Positions 8,298 through 17,457 are shown, numbered from the stretch's first letter. The stretch: 64,000 bases of DNA from an uncultured Eubacteriales bacterium (GCA_934630515.1 CAKTVV010000016.1:8028-72027); one strand, 5' to 3'. Numbers and translations are program-made. The notes: generated by a model not told the origin, from the letters alone.

Positions 8298-8543
8298 AAC
8301 GCAATGAACGGGAGAGTAGACCGTCAAAACGGCCCCAGAGAGGATCGCACCTGCTGCAAGCGATCTGCCGCCGGAACGGATCGAAGTTCACCCGGGAGCG
8401 GCTGCGCCGAAACCGAAGGCTGTAAGCGCAGACGGGACACCTCCGTTATCGGGTACGAAAGTGTTTGCTTTTGCAAAAATCAGGGTGGTACCACGGAGCA
8501 GTTTCGGCTTCGTCCCTATGTCGGGGACGGAGCCTATTTTTAT
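8298..8543 (+). promoter_or_regulatory. T-box leader sensing uncharged tRNA-Phe
   Basis: A classic T-box. Stem I contains AGTAGA, AGAGAGGATC and the distal GCTGCAAGCG loop; the specifier loop reads GAAG-TTC-ACCC with TTC (Phe) as codon; and the antiterminator bulge lies in AGGGTGGTACCACGG (8482-8496). The TGGT in the bulge pairs with the ACCA end of tRNA-Phe, whose discriminator is A. A terminator follows at 8506-8543. Uncharged tRNA-Phe is expected to favour antitermination and raise pheST expression. The downstream genes agree with the specifier. Confidence 0.95.
8506..8543 (+). terminator. Intrinsic terminator of the T-box
   Basis: GGCTTCGTCCC (8506-8516) pairs with GGGACGGAGCC (8524-8534), followed by TATTTTTAT. 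Its 5' arm lies directly after the T-box sequence, as expected for the mutually exclusive antiterminator. Confidence 0.9.
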
Positions 8544-8561
8544 GCGAAAGGACGAGATGAG

Positions 8562-9596
8562 ATGGCAGGAATGAAGGAGCAGCTGGAGGAAATGCGCCGA
8601 CAGGCGCTGGAGGAGCTTTCCTCCACCCATAAGGTTAAGGAGCTGGAGGATTTCCGGGTGCGCTTTATGGGTAAAAAAGGCGCTGTCACCGGATTGCTGC
8701 GGGGGATGGGCGCTCTCCCCGCAGAGGATCGCCCCCGGATGGGGCAGCTGGTCAACCAGCTGCGGCAGGAGCTGGAGGAGGCTGTAGCGGATAAAATGCA
8801 GACGCTGCAGGAGGAGAAAAAGGCTGCCCGTCTGGCGGCGGAAACGCTGGATGTGACGATGCCCGGCGCCAAAGCGAAGATCGGCGGTCTGCACCCGCTC
8901 AACGTGGTGCTGGAGGACATTATCGGTATTTTCCAGTCCATGGGCTTTGATGTGGTCGATGGCCCGGAGGTAGAAACGGATTACTACAACTTCCAGGCGC
9001 TGAACGTTCCGGAGGATCACCCCGCCCGGGATATGCAGGATACCTTCTATTTGGCTGATAAGCTGCTGCTGCGCACCCAGACCTCGGCGGCGCAGGCACG
9101 CACTATGGAGGAGCGCAAGCCCCCCATCCGCATCATCTGTCCCGGCCGCGTATATCGGGCGGACGAGGTGGACGCCACCCACTCCCCCGTGTTCCATCAG
9201 ATCGAGGGCTTAGTCATCGACAAGGGCATCACTATGTGCGATTTGAAGGGCGTGCTGGAGCAGTTCGCTCATGAAATCTATGGACCGGAGACCAAGGTAC
9301 GGTTCCGCCCCTCCTTCTTCCCCTTCACCGAGCCCAGCGTCGAGGTGGATGTGACCTGCTCCGAGTGCGGCGGCAAGGGCTGCCGGGTCTGCAAGGGCGC
9401 CGGCTGGATCGAGATCCTGGGCGCCGGCATGGTGCACCCCCGGGTGCTGAAGATGGGCGGCATTGATCCGGAGGAGTATACCGGCTTTGCATTCGGCATC
9501 GGGCTGGATCGCCTCACCACCACCCGGTATAAGATCAGCGACATCCGTCTGCTGTTTGAAAATGATCAGCGGTTTCTGGAACAATTCGACCGATAA
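8562..9596 (+). CDS. pheS: Phenylalanyl-tRNA synthetase alpha subunit
   Basis: Catalytic subunit of the alpha2-beta2 enzyme that charges tRNA-Phe. 344 residues from ATG 8562 (AAAGGA upstream). The frame stays open far upstream through the T-box, but that part is leader RNA, not protein. An N-terminal coiled coil (about 1-95) is followed by the class II core with motif 2 (RIICPGRVYRADEVDATHSPVFHQIEG) given here by its end HSPVFHQIEG, and motif 3 GFAFGIGLDRL. It sits 14 bases before pheT. Confidence 0.97.
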   Translation: MAGMKEQLEEMRRQALEELSSTHKVKELEDFRVRFMGKKGAVTGLLRGMGALPAEDRPRMGQLVNQLRQELEEAVADKMQTLQEEKKAARLAAETLDVTMPGAKAKIGGLHPLNVVLEDIIGIFQSMGFDVVDGPEVETDYYNFQALNVPEDHPARDMQDTFYLADKLLLRTQTSAAQARTMEERKPPIRIICPGRVYRADEVDATHSPVFHQIEGLVIDKGITMCDLKGVLEQFAHEIYGPETKVRFRPSFFPFTEPSVEVDVTCSECGGKGCRVCKGAGWIEILGAGMVHPRVLKMGGIDPEEYTGFAFGIGLDRLTTTRYKISDIRLLFENDQRFLEQFDR

Positions 9597-9610
9597 GGAG
9601 GGGTAATACC

Positions 9611-12001
9611 ATGAAGATCTCTTTAAGCTGGCTCAAGGAATATGTTGCCATAGATATGCCCGTGGAGGAGCTGTGCGACCGCATGGTGCAGGTGGGATTT
9701 GAAATCGAGGAGATGGAGGATCTGTCTCAGCGGATGCAAAATGTGGTGGTCGGGAAGATCCTGTCCATCGAAAAGCACCCCGACTCCGACCACCTGCTAA
9801 TCTGTCAGGTGGACGTCGGCTCCGGCGAGCCGCAGCAGATCATCACCGGAGCGCAGAATGTGTTCGTCGGTGCCACAGTACCGGCAGCGTTGCCTAACTC
9901 CGTATTGCCGGATGGTACAAAGATCAAAGCAGGCAAGCTGCGGGGTCTCCCCTCTCTGGGGATGCTTTGCTCCGGTGAGGAGCTGGGACTGAAGGCCGGC
10001 GATTTCCCCGGCTGTGAGGTCTACGGCATCCTGATCATGGACGACCGGTATACGCCCGGCACGGATATGCGGGATGTGCTGGGGCTGAACGACTATATCA
10101 TCGATTTCAAGATCACGGCGAACCGTCCGGACTGCAACTGTGTTCTGGGCGTGGTGCGGGAGATCGCCGCCACACTGGGTGAGGGCTTTACCGAAGCAGC
10201 TTCCGTCTATACCACCGTTTCCGGCAATACGCAGGATCATGTAAGCATCACGGTCGAGGACACGGAGCTGTGCCCCCGGTATATGGGACATGTAGTGCGC
10301 AATTTGAAGATCGCCGAATCACCGGATTGGATGAAAAAGCGGCTGCGGGATTGCGGAATGCGCCCCATCAATAACATTGTGGACATCACCAATTATGTGA
10401 TGCTGGAGACCGGCCATCCGCTGCATGCCTTTGATCTGCGGGATATCCGGGGCGGACAGATCATTGTGCGCCGGGCAAAGTCCGGCGAAGAGATCACCAC
10501 TCTGGATGGTAAGGAGCACACCTTGACAGAGGATATGCTGGTGATCGCCGATGCCGAAGGGCCGTCCTGTCTGGCGGGCATTATGGGCGGTCTGAACAGC
10601 GAGATCAAGGACGATACGACCGATCTGTTTCTGGAATCCGCCAAATTCCGCCGGGACAGCGTGCGCCGCACCGCCCGGTCTTTGGGTATGCGCACGGAGG
10701 CAAGCGCCCGTTATGAGCGAGGCGTGGATACCTACGGCGTGGAATATGCGATGGATCGGGCGCTCCAGCTGATCGACCAGCTGCACGCCGGCGAGGTGCT
10801 GGAGGTCGGTATCGATCAATGTGCCGAACCGCCGCAGCCCACCGTGCTGCAGGTGCCGGTGGCCCGGATCAACGGACTTCTGGGCATTGAGGTGCCGGAG
10901 GATACAGTGGTGGATATTCTGCGGCGTCTGAATTTTGATACACAGCTAAAAAAGGGCGTGCTGACCTGTCAGGTGCCGCTGTATCGGGATGACGTAGAGG
11001 GCGCCGCTGATTTGGCGGAAGAGGTCATGCGGCTTTACGGGTGCGATAAGATCGTAGCCACTCCTATGCAGGGCTCTATCGTGCGGGGCACGCAAAAGCC
11101 GGAGCGCATCAAGACCGACCGGCTCAAGCAGCATCTGATCGCACAGGGTATGCGGGAGATCGCCACCTACTCGTTTATCAGCAGCCGGGCGGTGGATACG
11201 CTGCGTCTCGCCGAGGACGATCCCCGGCGGCTGGCCATCAAGCTGCTCAACCCGTTGGGTGAGGAATATTCCACCCTGCGGACCCAGCTTGTCACCAGTA
11301 TGCTGACGGTGCTGGCGACCAATTATAGCCGGAAGATTCCCGCTGTGCGGTTCTTTGAAGCCAGCAAGCGGTTTATACCCCGCAGCTTACCCTTGACCGA
11401 GCAGCCGCAGGAACTGCCGACCCTGTGTCTGGGTCTGTACGGAAAAGACGAGGACTTCTTTACACTGAAGGGCATCGTGGAAAGCGTTTTTGCCCAGTTT
11501 GCCGTATCGGTGGAGTATGTGCGCAGTCAGGCACCGTACCTGCATCCCGGTCGGCAGGCGTCGGCGCTGTGGGACGGGAAAGCCGTCGCCGAATTTGGCG
11601 AGGTGCATCCGGATGTGGCGGCAAGCTACGGCATGGATGCACGCATTTATGTAGCGGAAATCGACTTGGCTGCACTGCTCACAGCCGCAGAGCCCCGTGT
11701 GCTCTACCGGCCTCTGCCCCGCTTCCCGGCGGTTGAGCGGGATCTGGCGCTGACCTGCGACGAGAATGAGCCGGTGGCAGAGATCGAGGCACTGATCCGG
11801 CGGGCGGGCGGTAAGCTGCTGGAAAGCGTGGAGCTGTTCGATGTATATCAGGGAGCGCAGATCCTGACCGGCAAAAAGAGCGTTGCCTACGCACTTAAAT
11901 TCCGCACAGCTGACCGCACCCTGTCCGATGCGGATATCGATCCGCTGATGAACAAGATCTATGCGCTCCTGCAGGAAAATGATTGTATTCTTCGCACTTA
12001 A
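9611..12001 (+). CDS. pheT: Phenylalanyl-tRNA synthetase beta subunit
   Basis: 796 residues, full length. Domains in order: N-terminal part with the tRNA-binding OB fold (about 40-150), B3/B4 editing domain that hydrolyses Tyr-tRNA-Phe (about 200-400), B5 (about 405-475), class II-like core (about 480-690) and C-terminal ferredoxin-like anticodon-binding domain (about 700-796, beginning PLPRFPAVERDLAL). SD AAGGAGGGG precedes the ATG. It is co-transcribed with pheS under the T-box. Confidence 0.97.
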   Translation: MKISLSWLKEYVAIDMPVEELCDRMVQVGFEIEEMEDLSQRMQNVVVGKILSIEKHPDSDHLLICQVDVGSGEPQQIITGAQNVFVGATVPAALPNSVLPDGTKIKAGKLRGLPSLGMLCSGEELGLKAGDFPGCEVYGILIMDDRYTPGTDMRDVLGLNDYIIDFKITANRPDCNCVLGVVREIAATLGEGFTEAASVYTTVSGNTQDHVSITVEDTELCPRYMGHVVRNLKIAESPDWMKKRLRDCGMRPINNIVDITNYVMLETGHPLHAFDLRDIRGGQIIVRRAKSGEEITTLDGKEHTLTEDMLVIADAEGPSCLAGIMGGLNSEIKDDTTDLFLESAKFRRDSVRRTARSLGMRTEASARYERGVDTYGVEYAMDRALQLIDQLHAGEVLEVGIDQCAEPPQPTVLQVPVARINGLLGIEVPEDTVVDILRRLNFDTQLKKGVLTCQVPLYRDDVEGAADLAEEVMRLYGCDKIVATPMQGSIVRGTQKPERIKTDRLKQHLIAQGMREIATYSFISSRAVDTLRLAEDDPRRLAIKLLNPLGEEYSTLRTQLVTSMLTVLATNYSRKIPAVRFFEASKRFIPRSLPLTEQPQELPTLCLGLYGKDEDFFTLKGIVESVFAQFAVSVEYVRSQAPYLHPGRQASALWDGKAVAEFGEVHPDVAASYGMDARIYVAEIDLAALLTAAEPRVLYRPLPRFPAVERDLALTCDENEPVAEIEALIRRAGGKLLESVELFDVYQGAQILTGKKSVAYALKFRTADRTLSDADIDPLMNKIYALLQENDCILRT

Positions 12002-12004
12002 GGC

Positions 12005-12033
12005 TTGTAAAATGCGTTCTCCTGTGGTATACT
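12005..12033 (+). promoter_or_regulatory. Sigma-A promoter of ireB
   Basis: TTGTAA (12005-12010), 17 bp, TATACT (12028-12033), directly after the pheT stop. It gives ireB its own vegetative transcription start near 12040. Confidence 0.8.
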
Positions 12034-12076
12034 ATGCTGTAATCAATGGAAATGACTGGATTGGAGGGATTCCACA

Positions 12077-12322
12077 ATGAAGGACAGAACGATGACGTTT
12101 TCTCTCGGAGAGGATAAGGAACAGGCGATGAAGGTGATCCTAACCACCGTCTATGATGCTCTCAAGGAAAAGGGCTATAACCCCATCAATCAGCTGGTCG
12201 GGTATCTGTTGTCAGAGGATCCCACCTATATCACCACCCACAACAACGCCCGTACACTGATCCGCAAGGTGGATCGGGACGAGCTGATGCGGGCGCTGGT
12301 CAGTTCTTATTTGAACAACTGA
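12077..12322 (+). CDS. ireB: IreB family regulatory phosphoprotein (UPF0297)
   Basis: 81 residues matching the UPF0297/IreB pattern: KDRTMTFSLGED near the N terminus, an ALKEKGYNPINQLVGYLLSEDP core, then YITTHNNAR. In Enterococcus IreB is a substrate of the PASTA kinase IreK and acts in cephalosporin tolerance; Thr residues in the N-terminal TMTF region are the likely phosphosites. SD GGAGGG is upstream. The usual partner ruvX (yrrK) is absent; the next gene is a small unknown protein 15 bases downstream. Confidence 0.92.
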   Translation: MKDRTMTFSLGEDKEQAMKVILTTVYDALKEKGYNPINQLVGYLLSEDPTYITTHNNARTLIRKVDRDELMRALVSSYLNN

Positions 12323-12337
12323 GTAGGAGGTTTTACG

Positions 12338-12643
12338 ATGGCAGAGAAAGCCGAAAAGACGGAGTCCCCCTTTCTGCTGTATAAGGGGCGTCCGCTGGTG
12401 CGCTCCGGCAATACGCTGTATTACGGCAGCATGGCGGAAAAATACGTAATCGTGATGCAGATCTTATCCACCAAGGACGAGAACGATATCACGATGGCGG
12501 ATAAGATCCAGATTCAGCTGATGCTGACCGATCCGGATGTACGCATGAAAGATCGTATCGCCAAAAAGAGCGAGAAATCCGGTCTGTACAACGCTATGGA
12601 TCTGGGCAGCATCTGGCTGGAACGGGCACTCAACGAGAAATAA
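12338..12643 (+). CDS. Conserved small protein of unknown function downstream of ireB
   Basis: 101 residues, SD AGGAGG 6 bases before the ATG. I do not recognise a family. The N-terminal half (FLLYKGRPLVRSGNTLYYG) looks like beta strands and turns; the C-terminal half is charged and helical. There is no signal peptide, membrane segment or metal motif. Tight coupling to ireB and a shared terminator suggest that both act in the same process, perhaps envelope-stress signalling, but that is inference only. Confidence 0.8.
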   Translation: MAEKAEKTESPFLLYKGRPLVRSGNTLYYGSMAEKYVIVMQILSTKDENDITMADKIQIQLMLTDPDVRMKDRIAKKSEKSGLYNAMDLGSIWLERALNEK

Positions 12644-12650
12644 CCGATAC

Positions 12651-12691
12651 AAAATGCCGGCTGCGGAATTTGTCCACAGCCGGCATTTTTT
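12651..12691 (+). terminator. Intrinsic terminator of the ireB unit
   Basis: AAAATGCCGGCTG (12651-12663) pairs with CAGCCGGCATTTT and runs into six Ts, just after the stop of the 101-residue gene. Confidence 0.92.
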
Positions 12692-12712
12692 GTCGCTTTG
12701 TTCACAGATGTG

Positions 12713-12742
12713 TTACATCTTCCGAAAAAATTGCGGTATACT
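12713..12742 (+). promoter_or_regulatory. Sigma-A promoter of the TVP38-family gene
   Basis: TTACAT (12713-12718), 18 bp, TATACT (12737-12742), followed by a leader of about 30 nt with SD GGAGGTG. Confidence 0.75.
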
Positions 12743-12777
12743 GATATAGACTTAAAACGCTGCGGAGGTGAAACCGC

Positions 12778-13503
12778 ATGGAGCAGAAATCGACGGATCC
12801 GGAAACCTATAAAAAGCGGCGAAAGTGGCTGAGCATCGTCTCCTTGGTGCTGTTCGCCGTTGTGATCGCTCTGCTGACGATCCTGTTTACCCGTGTGCTG
12901 GCACCGTATCTCGGATCGGCGAAGGAGCTGCATACCTTTCTGGAGGAATTCGGCTGGAAAGGGTATTTCATTTTATTTGGCTTGCAATGCCTGCAGATCA
13001 TTGTAGCCTTCATCCCCGGCGAGATCATTGAGCTGGGCGCAGGCTACGCCTACGGAGCGATCCAAGGGGCGCTCATCTGCATGGCGGGCGTGACCGTTTC
13101 CTCCTCGATCATCTTCCTGCTGACAAAGAAGATCGGTACCCCCATGGTAGAAACTTTTATTTCCCGGGAAAAGATCGATCAGCTGAAGTTCATCAACAGC
13201 GAGACTAAGCTGAAGCGCACGATCTTCCTCTTGTTCTTTATTCCCGGCACTCCCAAGGATGTGCTGACCTATTTTGTGGGATTGACCAAGATCCGTCTGT
13301 CGGAGTTTTTGGGGATTTCTCTGATTGCCCGTATTCCGTCGGTTATCTCCTCGACGATCTGCGGTCAGTATCTGGGTAAGGAGGATTATCGCATGGCGAT
13401 TATTGTGTATGCTATCACCGGTGCCGTCAGTATCGCCGGATATTTCCTATACAACAAGCTGCTCAAACGCCACGAAAAGAAAAAGGAACAAACCCGGCCG
13501 TAA
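12778..13503 (+). CDS. TVP38/TMEM64 (DedA-superfamily) membrane protein
   Basis: 241 residues with about five to six membrane segments. The two VTT/DedA re-entrant motifs are present: FIPGEIIELGAGYAYG around residue 80 and FIPGTPKDVLTYFVG around residue 158. The C terminus is basic (KRHEKKKEQ). Family members are proposed lipid scramblases; some DedA proteins flip undecaprenyl phosphate or phosphatidylethanolamine. It is transcribed alone between a promoter and a terminator. Substrate unknown. Confidence 0.88.
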   Translation: MEQKSTDPETYKKRRKWLSIVSLVLFAVVIALLTILFTRVLAPYLGSAKELHTFLEEFGWKGYFILFGLQCLQIIVAFIPGEIIELGAGYAYGAIQGALICMAGVTVSSSIIFLLTKKIGTPMVETFISREKIDQLKFINSETKLKRTIFLLFFIPGTPKDVLTYFVGLTKIRLSEFLGISLIARIPSVISSTICGQYLGKEDYRMAIIVYAITGAVSIAGYFLYNKLLKRHEKKKEQTRP

Positions 13504-13531
13504 AACGGATCCCGCAGCATTATATACAACG

Positions 13532-13580
13532 AAAAGCACTCCACCACTGTGCCAATGCAGCAGCGGCGGAGTGCTTTTTT
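13532..13580. terminator. Bidirectional terminator between the TVP38 gene and potD
   Basis: AAAAGCACTCC (13532-13542) pairs with GGAGTGCTTTT near 13568-13578, with T-runs on both strands. It serves the two convergent transcripts. Confidence 0.85.
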
Positions 13581-13588
13581 CGCTGTGT

Positions 13589-14695
13589 CTAATACAGCCA
13601 CCAGGAGAATGGCCACCAAGAGGGCGGATCCCGCCAACATTTCAGCTTGATCCACAGCTCCTTTTCCAGCTTCTGGGTCTCCTCCCCCAGCGTAATAAAT
13701 ACCTCGGTATTTTCCAACACATCCTCAGAGGGATAGAACATGGGGTCACCGGAGACCTCCGGGTCCAGCTCCTTCAAAGCCTCTGTATGCGGCGTGGAGT
13801 AGCAGATGTATTCAGCATTTGCCACCGCCACATCGGTACGGCACATAAAGTTGATGTACTGCTCCGCTGCCTCCTTATTCTTGGAAGTGGACAGCACACA
13901 CATGGCATCCACAAACAGGTTGGTTCCCTGATGGGGCACGAAATAGCCGATGTCCTCATTTCCGTCGTCACCGGTGATCATATTGGCGCCGTCGCCGGAA
14001 TAATAGGGTGCCAGCCACCCCTCCTCATTGGTCATTTTCTGGAATACCTGATCCATAAAGTAGCCCTGCACCAGCGGTTTTTGCTCCGCCAATGCATCAT
14101 ACGCCGCCTGCCACTCTGCCGGATCCTCGCTGTTCATGGAATATCCCAACTTCTTCATGGCAATGGCAAAGCTATCCCGGGCATTATCGAACATGTAGAT
14201 CTTGCCCTTGTATTTTTCGTTCCAGAGAATATCCCAGCCCTGCTCCAGATCCGCCTCATCCACATAATTCTTGTTGTAGAAGATGCCGACGGTACCCCAA
14301 GTATAGGGCACAGAATACTCATTGGTGGGATCATAGGCGAGATTGCGATACGCCTCGTCGATATACTGAAAATTCGGGATGTTATCGAAATTCAGCTTAG
14401 CGAGCATCCCCTCTTTGATCATTTTCCCAATCATATAATCGGAAGGGATCACCACATCGTATTCCGCCGCTCCGCTCTCCAAGAGCGTATACATGGACTC
14501 ATTGCTCTCATAGGTCTTATAGTTGATCTTAATACCGGTTTCCTCGGTAAACAGGGCATTGACGTCCAACACTTCGTCGTCGATGTACTCGCCCCAGTTA
14601 AACACATTCAGCGTAATCGTGTCGCTGGTGTATTGGCAGCCGCCGAACAGACAGCACAGCAAACATGCGACCAGCAAGCCGACCAGTTTTTTCAA
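13589..14695 (-). CDS. potD: Spermidine/putrescine-binding lipoprotein
   Basis: Extracytoplasmic receptor of the polyamine importer, 368 residues. A lipoprotein signal ends in LFGGC (cysteine about residue 20), then the PotD start TLNVFNWGEYIDDEVLD and the typical SGAAEYDVVIPSDYMI segment. It is the last of four genes in the order A-B-C-D. The last 14 or so residues (CWRDPPSWWPFSWWLY) are an unusual tryptophan-rich tail beyond the normal family end. Confidence 0.93.
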   Translation of the reverse strand: MKKLVGLLVACLLCCLFGGCQYTSDTITLNVFNWGEYIDDEVLDVNALFTEETGIKINYKTYESNESMYTLLESGAAEYDVVIPSDYMIGKMIKEGMLAKLNFDNIPNFQYIDEAYRNLAYDPTNEYSVPYTWGTVGIFYNKNYVDEADLEQGWDILWNEKYKGKIYMFDNARDSFAIAMKKLGYSMNSEDPAEWQAAYDALAEQKPLVQGYFMDQVFQKMTNEEGWLAPYYSGDGANMITGDDGNEDIGYFVPHQGTNLFVDAMCVLSTSKNKEAAEQYINFMCRTDVAVANAEYICYSTPHTEALKELDPEVSGDPMFYPSEDVLENTEVFITLGEETQKLEKELWIKLKCWRDPPSWWPFSWWLY

Positions 14696-14699
14696 TGCC

Positions 14700-15500
14700 C
14701 TATCTCCTTTCTGCCGTCTTTTTGGCGTCCCGAATCTGCCGGAGATTGACGATCACCAGCAGCACCAGCACCGATCCGAACATCAGCGTCGATAAGGCAT
14801 TGATCTCCGGGGTGATGGGTTTTTTCGTCATAGAATAGATGGTCACGGACAGATTCTGCGCCGTGGAACCGGAGTTAAAATAGCTGATCACGAAATCATC
14901 CAGCGACATAGTGAACGCCATCAGCGCACCGGTAATCACACCGGGCATGATCTCCGGCAGAACGACCTTGAAAAAGGCCGGCAGCGGATGACACCCCAGA
15001 TCCAGCGCTGCCTCATACATATGCTTGTTCATCTGCCGCAGCTTCGGCATCACCTGCAGCACCACATACGGGATACAGAAAGTGATATGCGCCAGCAGCA
15101 GAGTCAGAAAGCCCGGCTGCAGCAGACCGGTCGCCCGATAGATCGCTACAAACATCAGCATCATGGAGATACCGGTGACAATCTCCGGATTGATCATAGG
15201 GATATTGTTCAGCGCCAGCAGCCAGCGGCGCAGCCGCCCATTCATGCTGTAGATACCCACCGCCGCCATAGTGCCGATCACCGTGGCGGCCAGAGCCGCC
15301 AGTACGGCAACCTCCAGCGTGATCCGCAGCGAGTCCAGAATCAGTTCATTGCTGAACAGATCCCGGTACCAATCTAATGTAAATCCGCCCCAGCGTACAC
15401 GGCTGCGGGAATCGTTGAAGGAATACACGATCAGTACCACGATGGGGCTGTACAGAAACAGGAAGATCAGCGTGTTATAAATACGGGACAGAGTTTTCAC
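14700..15500 (-). CDS. potC: Polyamine ABC transporter permease PotC
   Basis: 266 residues with six predicted membrane helices and the coupling motif EAALDLGCHPLPAFFKVVLPEIMPG (cited here by its start, EAALDLGCHP). It forms the channel with PotB. It sits between potB (4-base overlap) and potD (4-base gap), so the order and coupling support one transcript. Confidence 0.94.
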   Translation of the reverse strand: MKTLSRIYNTLIFLFLYSPIVVLIVYSFNDSRSRVRWGGFTLDWYRDLFSNELILDSLRITLEVAVLAALAATVIGTMAAVGIYSMNGRLRRWLLALNNIPMINPEIVTGISMMLMFVAIYRATGLLQPGFLTLLLAHITFCIPYVVLQVMPKLRQMNKHMYEAALDLGCHPLPAFFKVVLPEIMPGVITGALMAFTMSLDDFVISYFNSGSTAQNLSVTIYSMTKKPITPEINALSTLMFGSVLVLLVIVNLRQIRDAKKTAERR

Positions 15501-16312
15501 GCCATCATCCCTCCCATCTCGTCGTCATCCCGGTCAACCCGGCGCATGACCGACATACACAGCAGCATCAGAACCATCAGCACCAGAGACAGAGCCGCAC
15601 CCACATTATAGTTGCAGCCGTCCCCCATGAACATGGACTCGATGACATCGCCGATCATCATATACTTACTGCCGCCCAGCAGCTTGGAAATAACGAATGT
15701 GCTGACCGCCGGAACAAACACCATCGTCACTCCGGATACGATACCCGGAGCACTCAGCGGCAGCACCACCCGCTTGAAGATCTGGTAGTTGTTGGAGCCC
15801 AGATCCTGCGCCGCCTCGATGATCTTCGAATCCAGCTTAGCCATTACCGAATAGAGCGGCAGGATCATAAAGGGCAGGAAGTTATATACCATACCCAGCA
15901 CAATGGCGGTGTTGGTATTGATCACATGCCAGTGCAGCCCGAACAATCCTAAAAACTGGTTGATCAGCCCCTGATCCTCCAGCAGGGTCATCCAAGCATA
16001 GGTGCGCAGCAAAAAGTTCATCCACATGGGCAGCATGACGATCATCACCATGGTGCGCTGCACATGCTCACTGCGGCGGGAAATGCTGAAAGCGATGGGA
16101 TACGCCAGCACCAGACAGATAAACGTCGCCAGCGCTCCCAGCCAAATAGAATCCAGATAGGTGCCGATATAATTGCCGATGGCACGGATATTGGCAAAGG
16201 TGAATGCCCCGGTTTCGTCCGTAAAGGCGAACCACAGCACGATCGCCATGGGCACCACCGTAAAAATGCCCATCCAAATACCAAAAGGGGCAGCGGTCGA
16301 GCGATTTTTCAT
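15497..16312 (-). CDS. potB: Polyamine ABC transporter permease PotB
   Basis: 271 residues with six membrane helices and the permease EAA loop around EAAQDLGSNNYQIFKRVVLP. The stop overlaps potC by 4 bases and the start overlaps potA by 4 bases, giving coupled translation through the operon. Confidence 0.94.
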   Translation of the reverse strand: MKNRSTAAPFGIWMGIFTVVPMAIVLWFAFTDETGAFTFANIRAIGNYIGTYLDSIWLGALATFICLVLAYPIAFSISRRSEHVQRTMVMIVMLPMWMNFLLRTYAWMTLLEDQGLINQFLGLFGLHWHVINTNTAIVLGMVYNFLPFMILPLYSVMAKLDSKIIEAAQDLGSNNYQIFKRVVLPLSAPGIVSGVTMVFVPAVSTFVISKLLGGSKYMMIGDVIESMFMGDGCNYNVGAALSLVLMVLMLLCMSVMRRVDRDDDEMGGMMA

Positions 16313-17457
16313 GCCTCGCCCTCCCCGGCGTCCTCCGCCGCCATATCCGCCTCCGGATCCGCCAACTCATCAAATTCCTCGGAGTAGGAGCTGTAGTCGC
16401 CAAACATACCGGAATAGGCGGACTTTTTCATGATATGGATATCCTCGGGGTTCAGCACGATGCCGATGGTGGTATCCACCGGATAATAGTCGGTCGTCTG
16501 GATCAGCCACTTAAAGCCCTTAAAATCCACGATGGTCTCATAATGGACCCCCTTAAAGGTGACCGCTGTCACCGTGCCGGTCAGGTCGCCCTTGACCGGT
16601 TCCACAATATCGATATCCTCCGGACGGATCACCACGTCCACCGGCTCGTTCGGCTCAAATCCGGCGTCCAGACAGCTGAACTGCCGTCCGAAAAACTCCA
16701 CCAGATAGTCCTGCAGCATGACGCCGTCCAGAATATTACTTTCGCCGATGAAATCTGCCACGAAAGCATTCTGCGGCTCGTTATAAATATCTTGAGGCGT
16801 GCCGATCTGCTGGATCTCTCCGTTGTCCATCACCACCACGGTGTCGGACATGGACAGTGCCTCCTCCTGATCGTGGGTAACATATATAAAGCTGATCCCC
16901 AGACTCTTCTGGATATTCTTCAGCTCGTTCTGCATATCCTTGCGCAGCTTTAAGTCCAGCGCCGCCAGAGGCTCATCCAGCAGCAGCACCCGGGGATTAT
17001 TCGCCAGTGCCCGGGCGATCGCCACCCGCTGCTGCTGACCGCCGGACAGCGTAGACACCGCCCGCTTATCAAACCCCACCAAATTCACCAGCTTCAGCAT
17101 CCGAGCGACCGTCTCCTCGATCTCCCGGTTGCTTTTTTTCTGCACACGCATACCAAACGCCACATTCTCATATACATTCAGATGTGGAAACAGTGCATAC
17201 CGTTGGAAAATGGTATTGACACTGCGTTTGTACGCCGGCATGCCGTTGATGCGTTTTCCATCGAAAAAGACATCCCCGCTGTCCGGCTCGATGAAACCGC
17301 CGATAATGCGAAGAGTGGTCGTTTTGCCGCAGCCGGACGGCCCCAGCAGGGTGACAAACTCTCCGTCGGATATGCTCAGGTTCAGATCCTTGAGCACCGG
17401 TTCTCCATCAAAGGATACGGAAATGTTTTTCAGTTCGATGATCTTCTTGTTTTCCAT
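16309..17457 (-). CDS. potA: Polyamine ABC transporter ATPase PotA
   Basis: 382 residues. Walker A GPSGCGKTT (about 39-47), signature LSGGQQQR, Walker B VLLLDEPLAALD, and a C-terminal TOBE regulatory domain. An extra acidic tail (DEFDELADPEADMAAEDAG) is longer than usual. First gene of the operon. The SD AAAGGGGG ten bases upstream lies within an inverted repeat of the leader that could block ribosome entry. Confidence 0.95.
   Translation of the reverse strand: MENKKIIELKNISVSFDGEPVLKDLNLSISDGEFVTLLGPSGCGKTTTLRIIGGFIEPDSGDVFFDGKRINGMPAYKRSVNTIFQRYALFPHLNVYENVAFGMRVQKKSNREIEETVARMLKLVNLVGFDKRAVSTLSGGQQQRVAIARALANNPRVLLLDEPLAALDLKLRKDMQNELKNIQKSLGISFIYVTHDQEEALSMSDTVVVMDNGEIQQIGTPQDIYNEPQNAFVADFIGESNILDGVMLQDYLVEFFGRQFSCLDAGFEPNEPVDVVIRPEDIDIVEPVKGDLTGTVTAVTFKGVHYETIVDFKGFKWLIQTTDYYPVDTTIGIVLNPEDIHIMKKSAYSGMFGDYSSYSEEFDELADPEADMAAEDAGEGEA

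Noticed and set aside
8166..8561. N-terminal extension of PheS encoded by the open frame upstream
   Set aside because: This stretch is the promoter and T-box RNA; the true ATG has its own SD after the terminator.
13325..14749. 474-codon plus-strand frame across potD
   Set aside because: Antisense to potD, crosses the terminator at 13532-13580 and overlaps the end of the TVP38-family gene.
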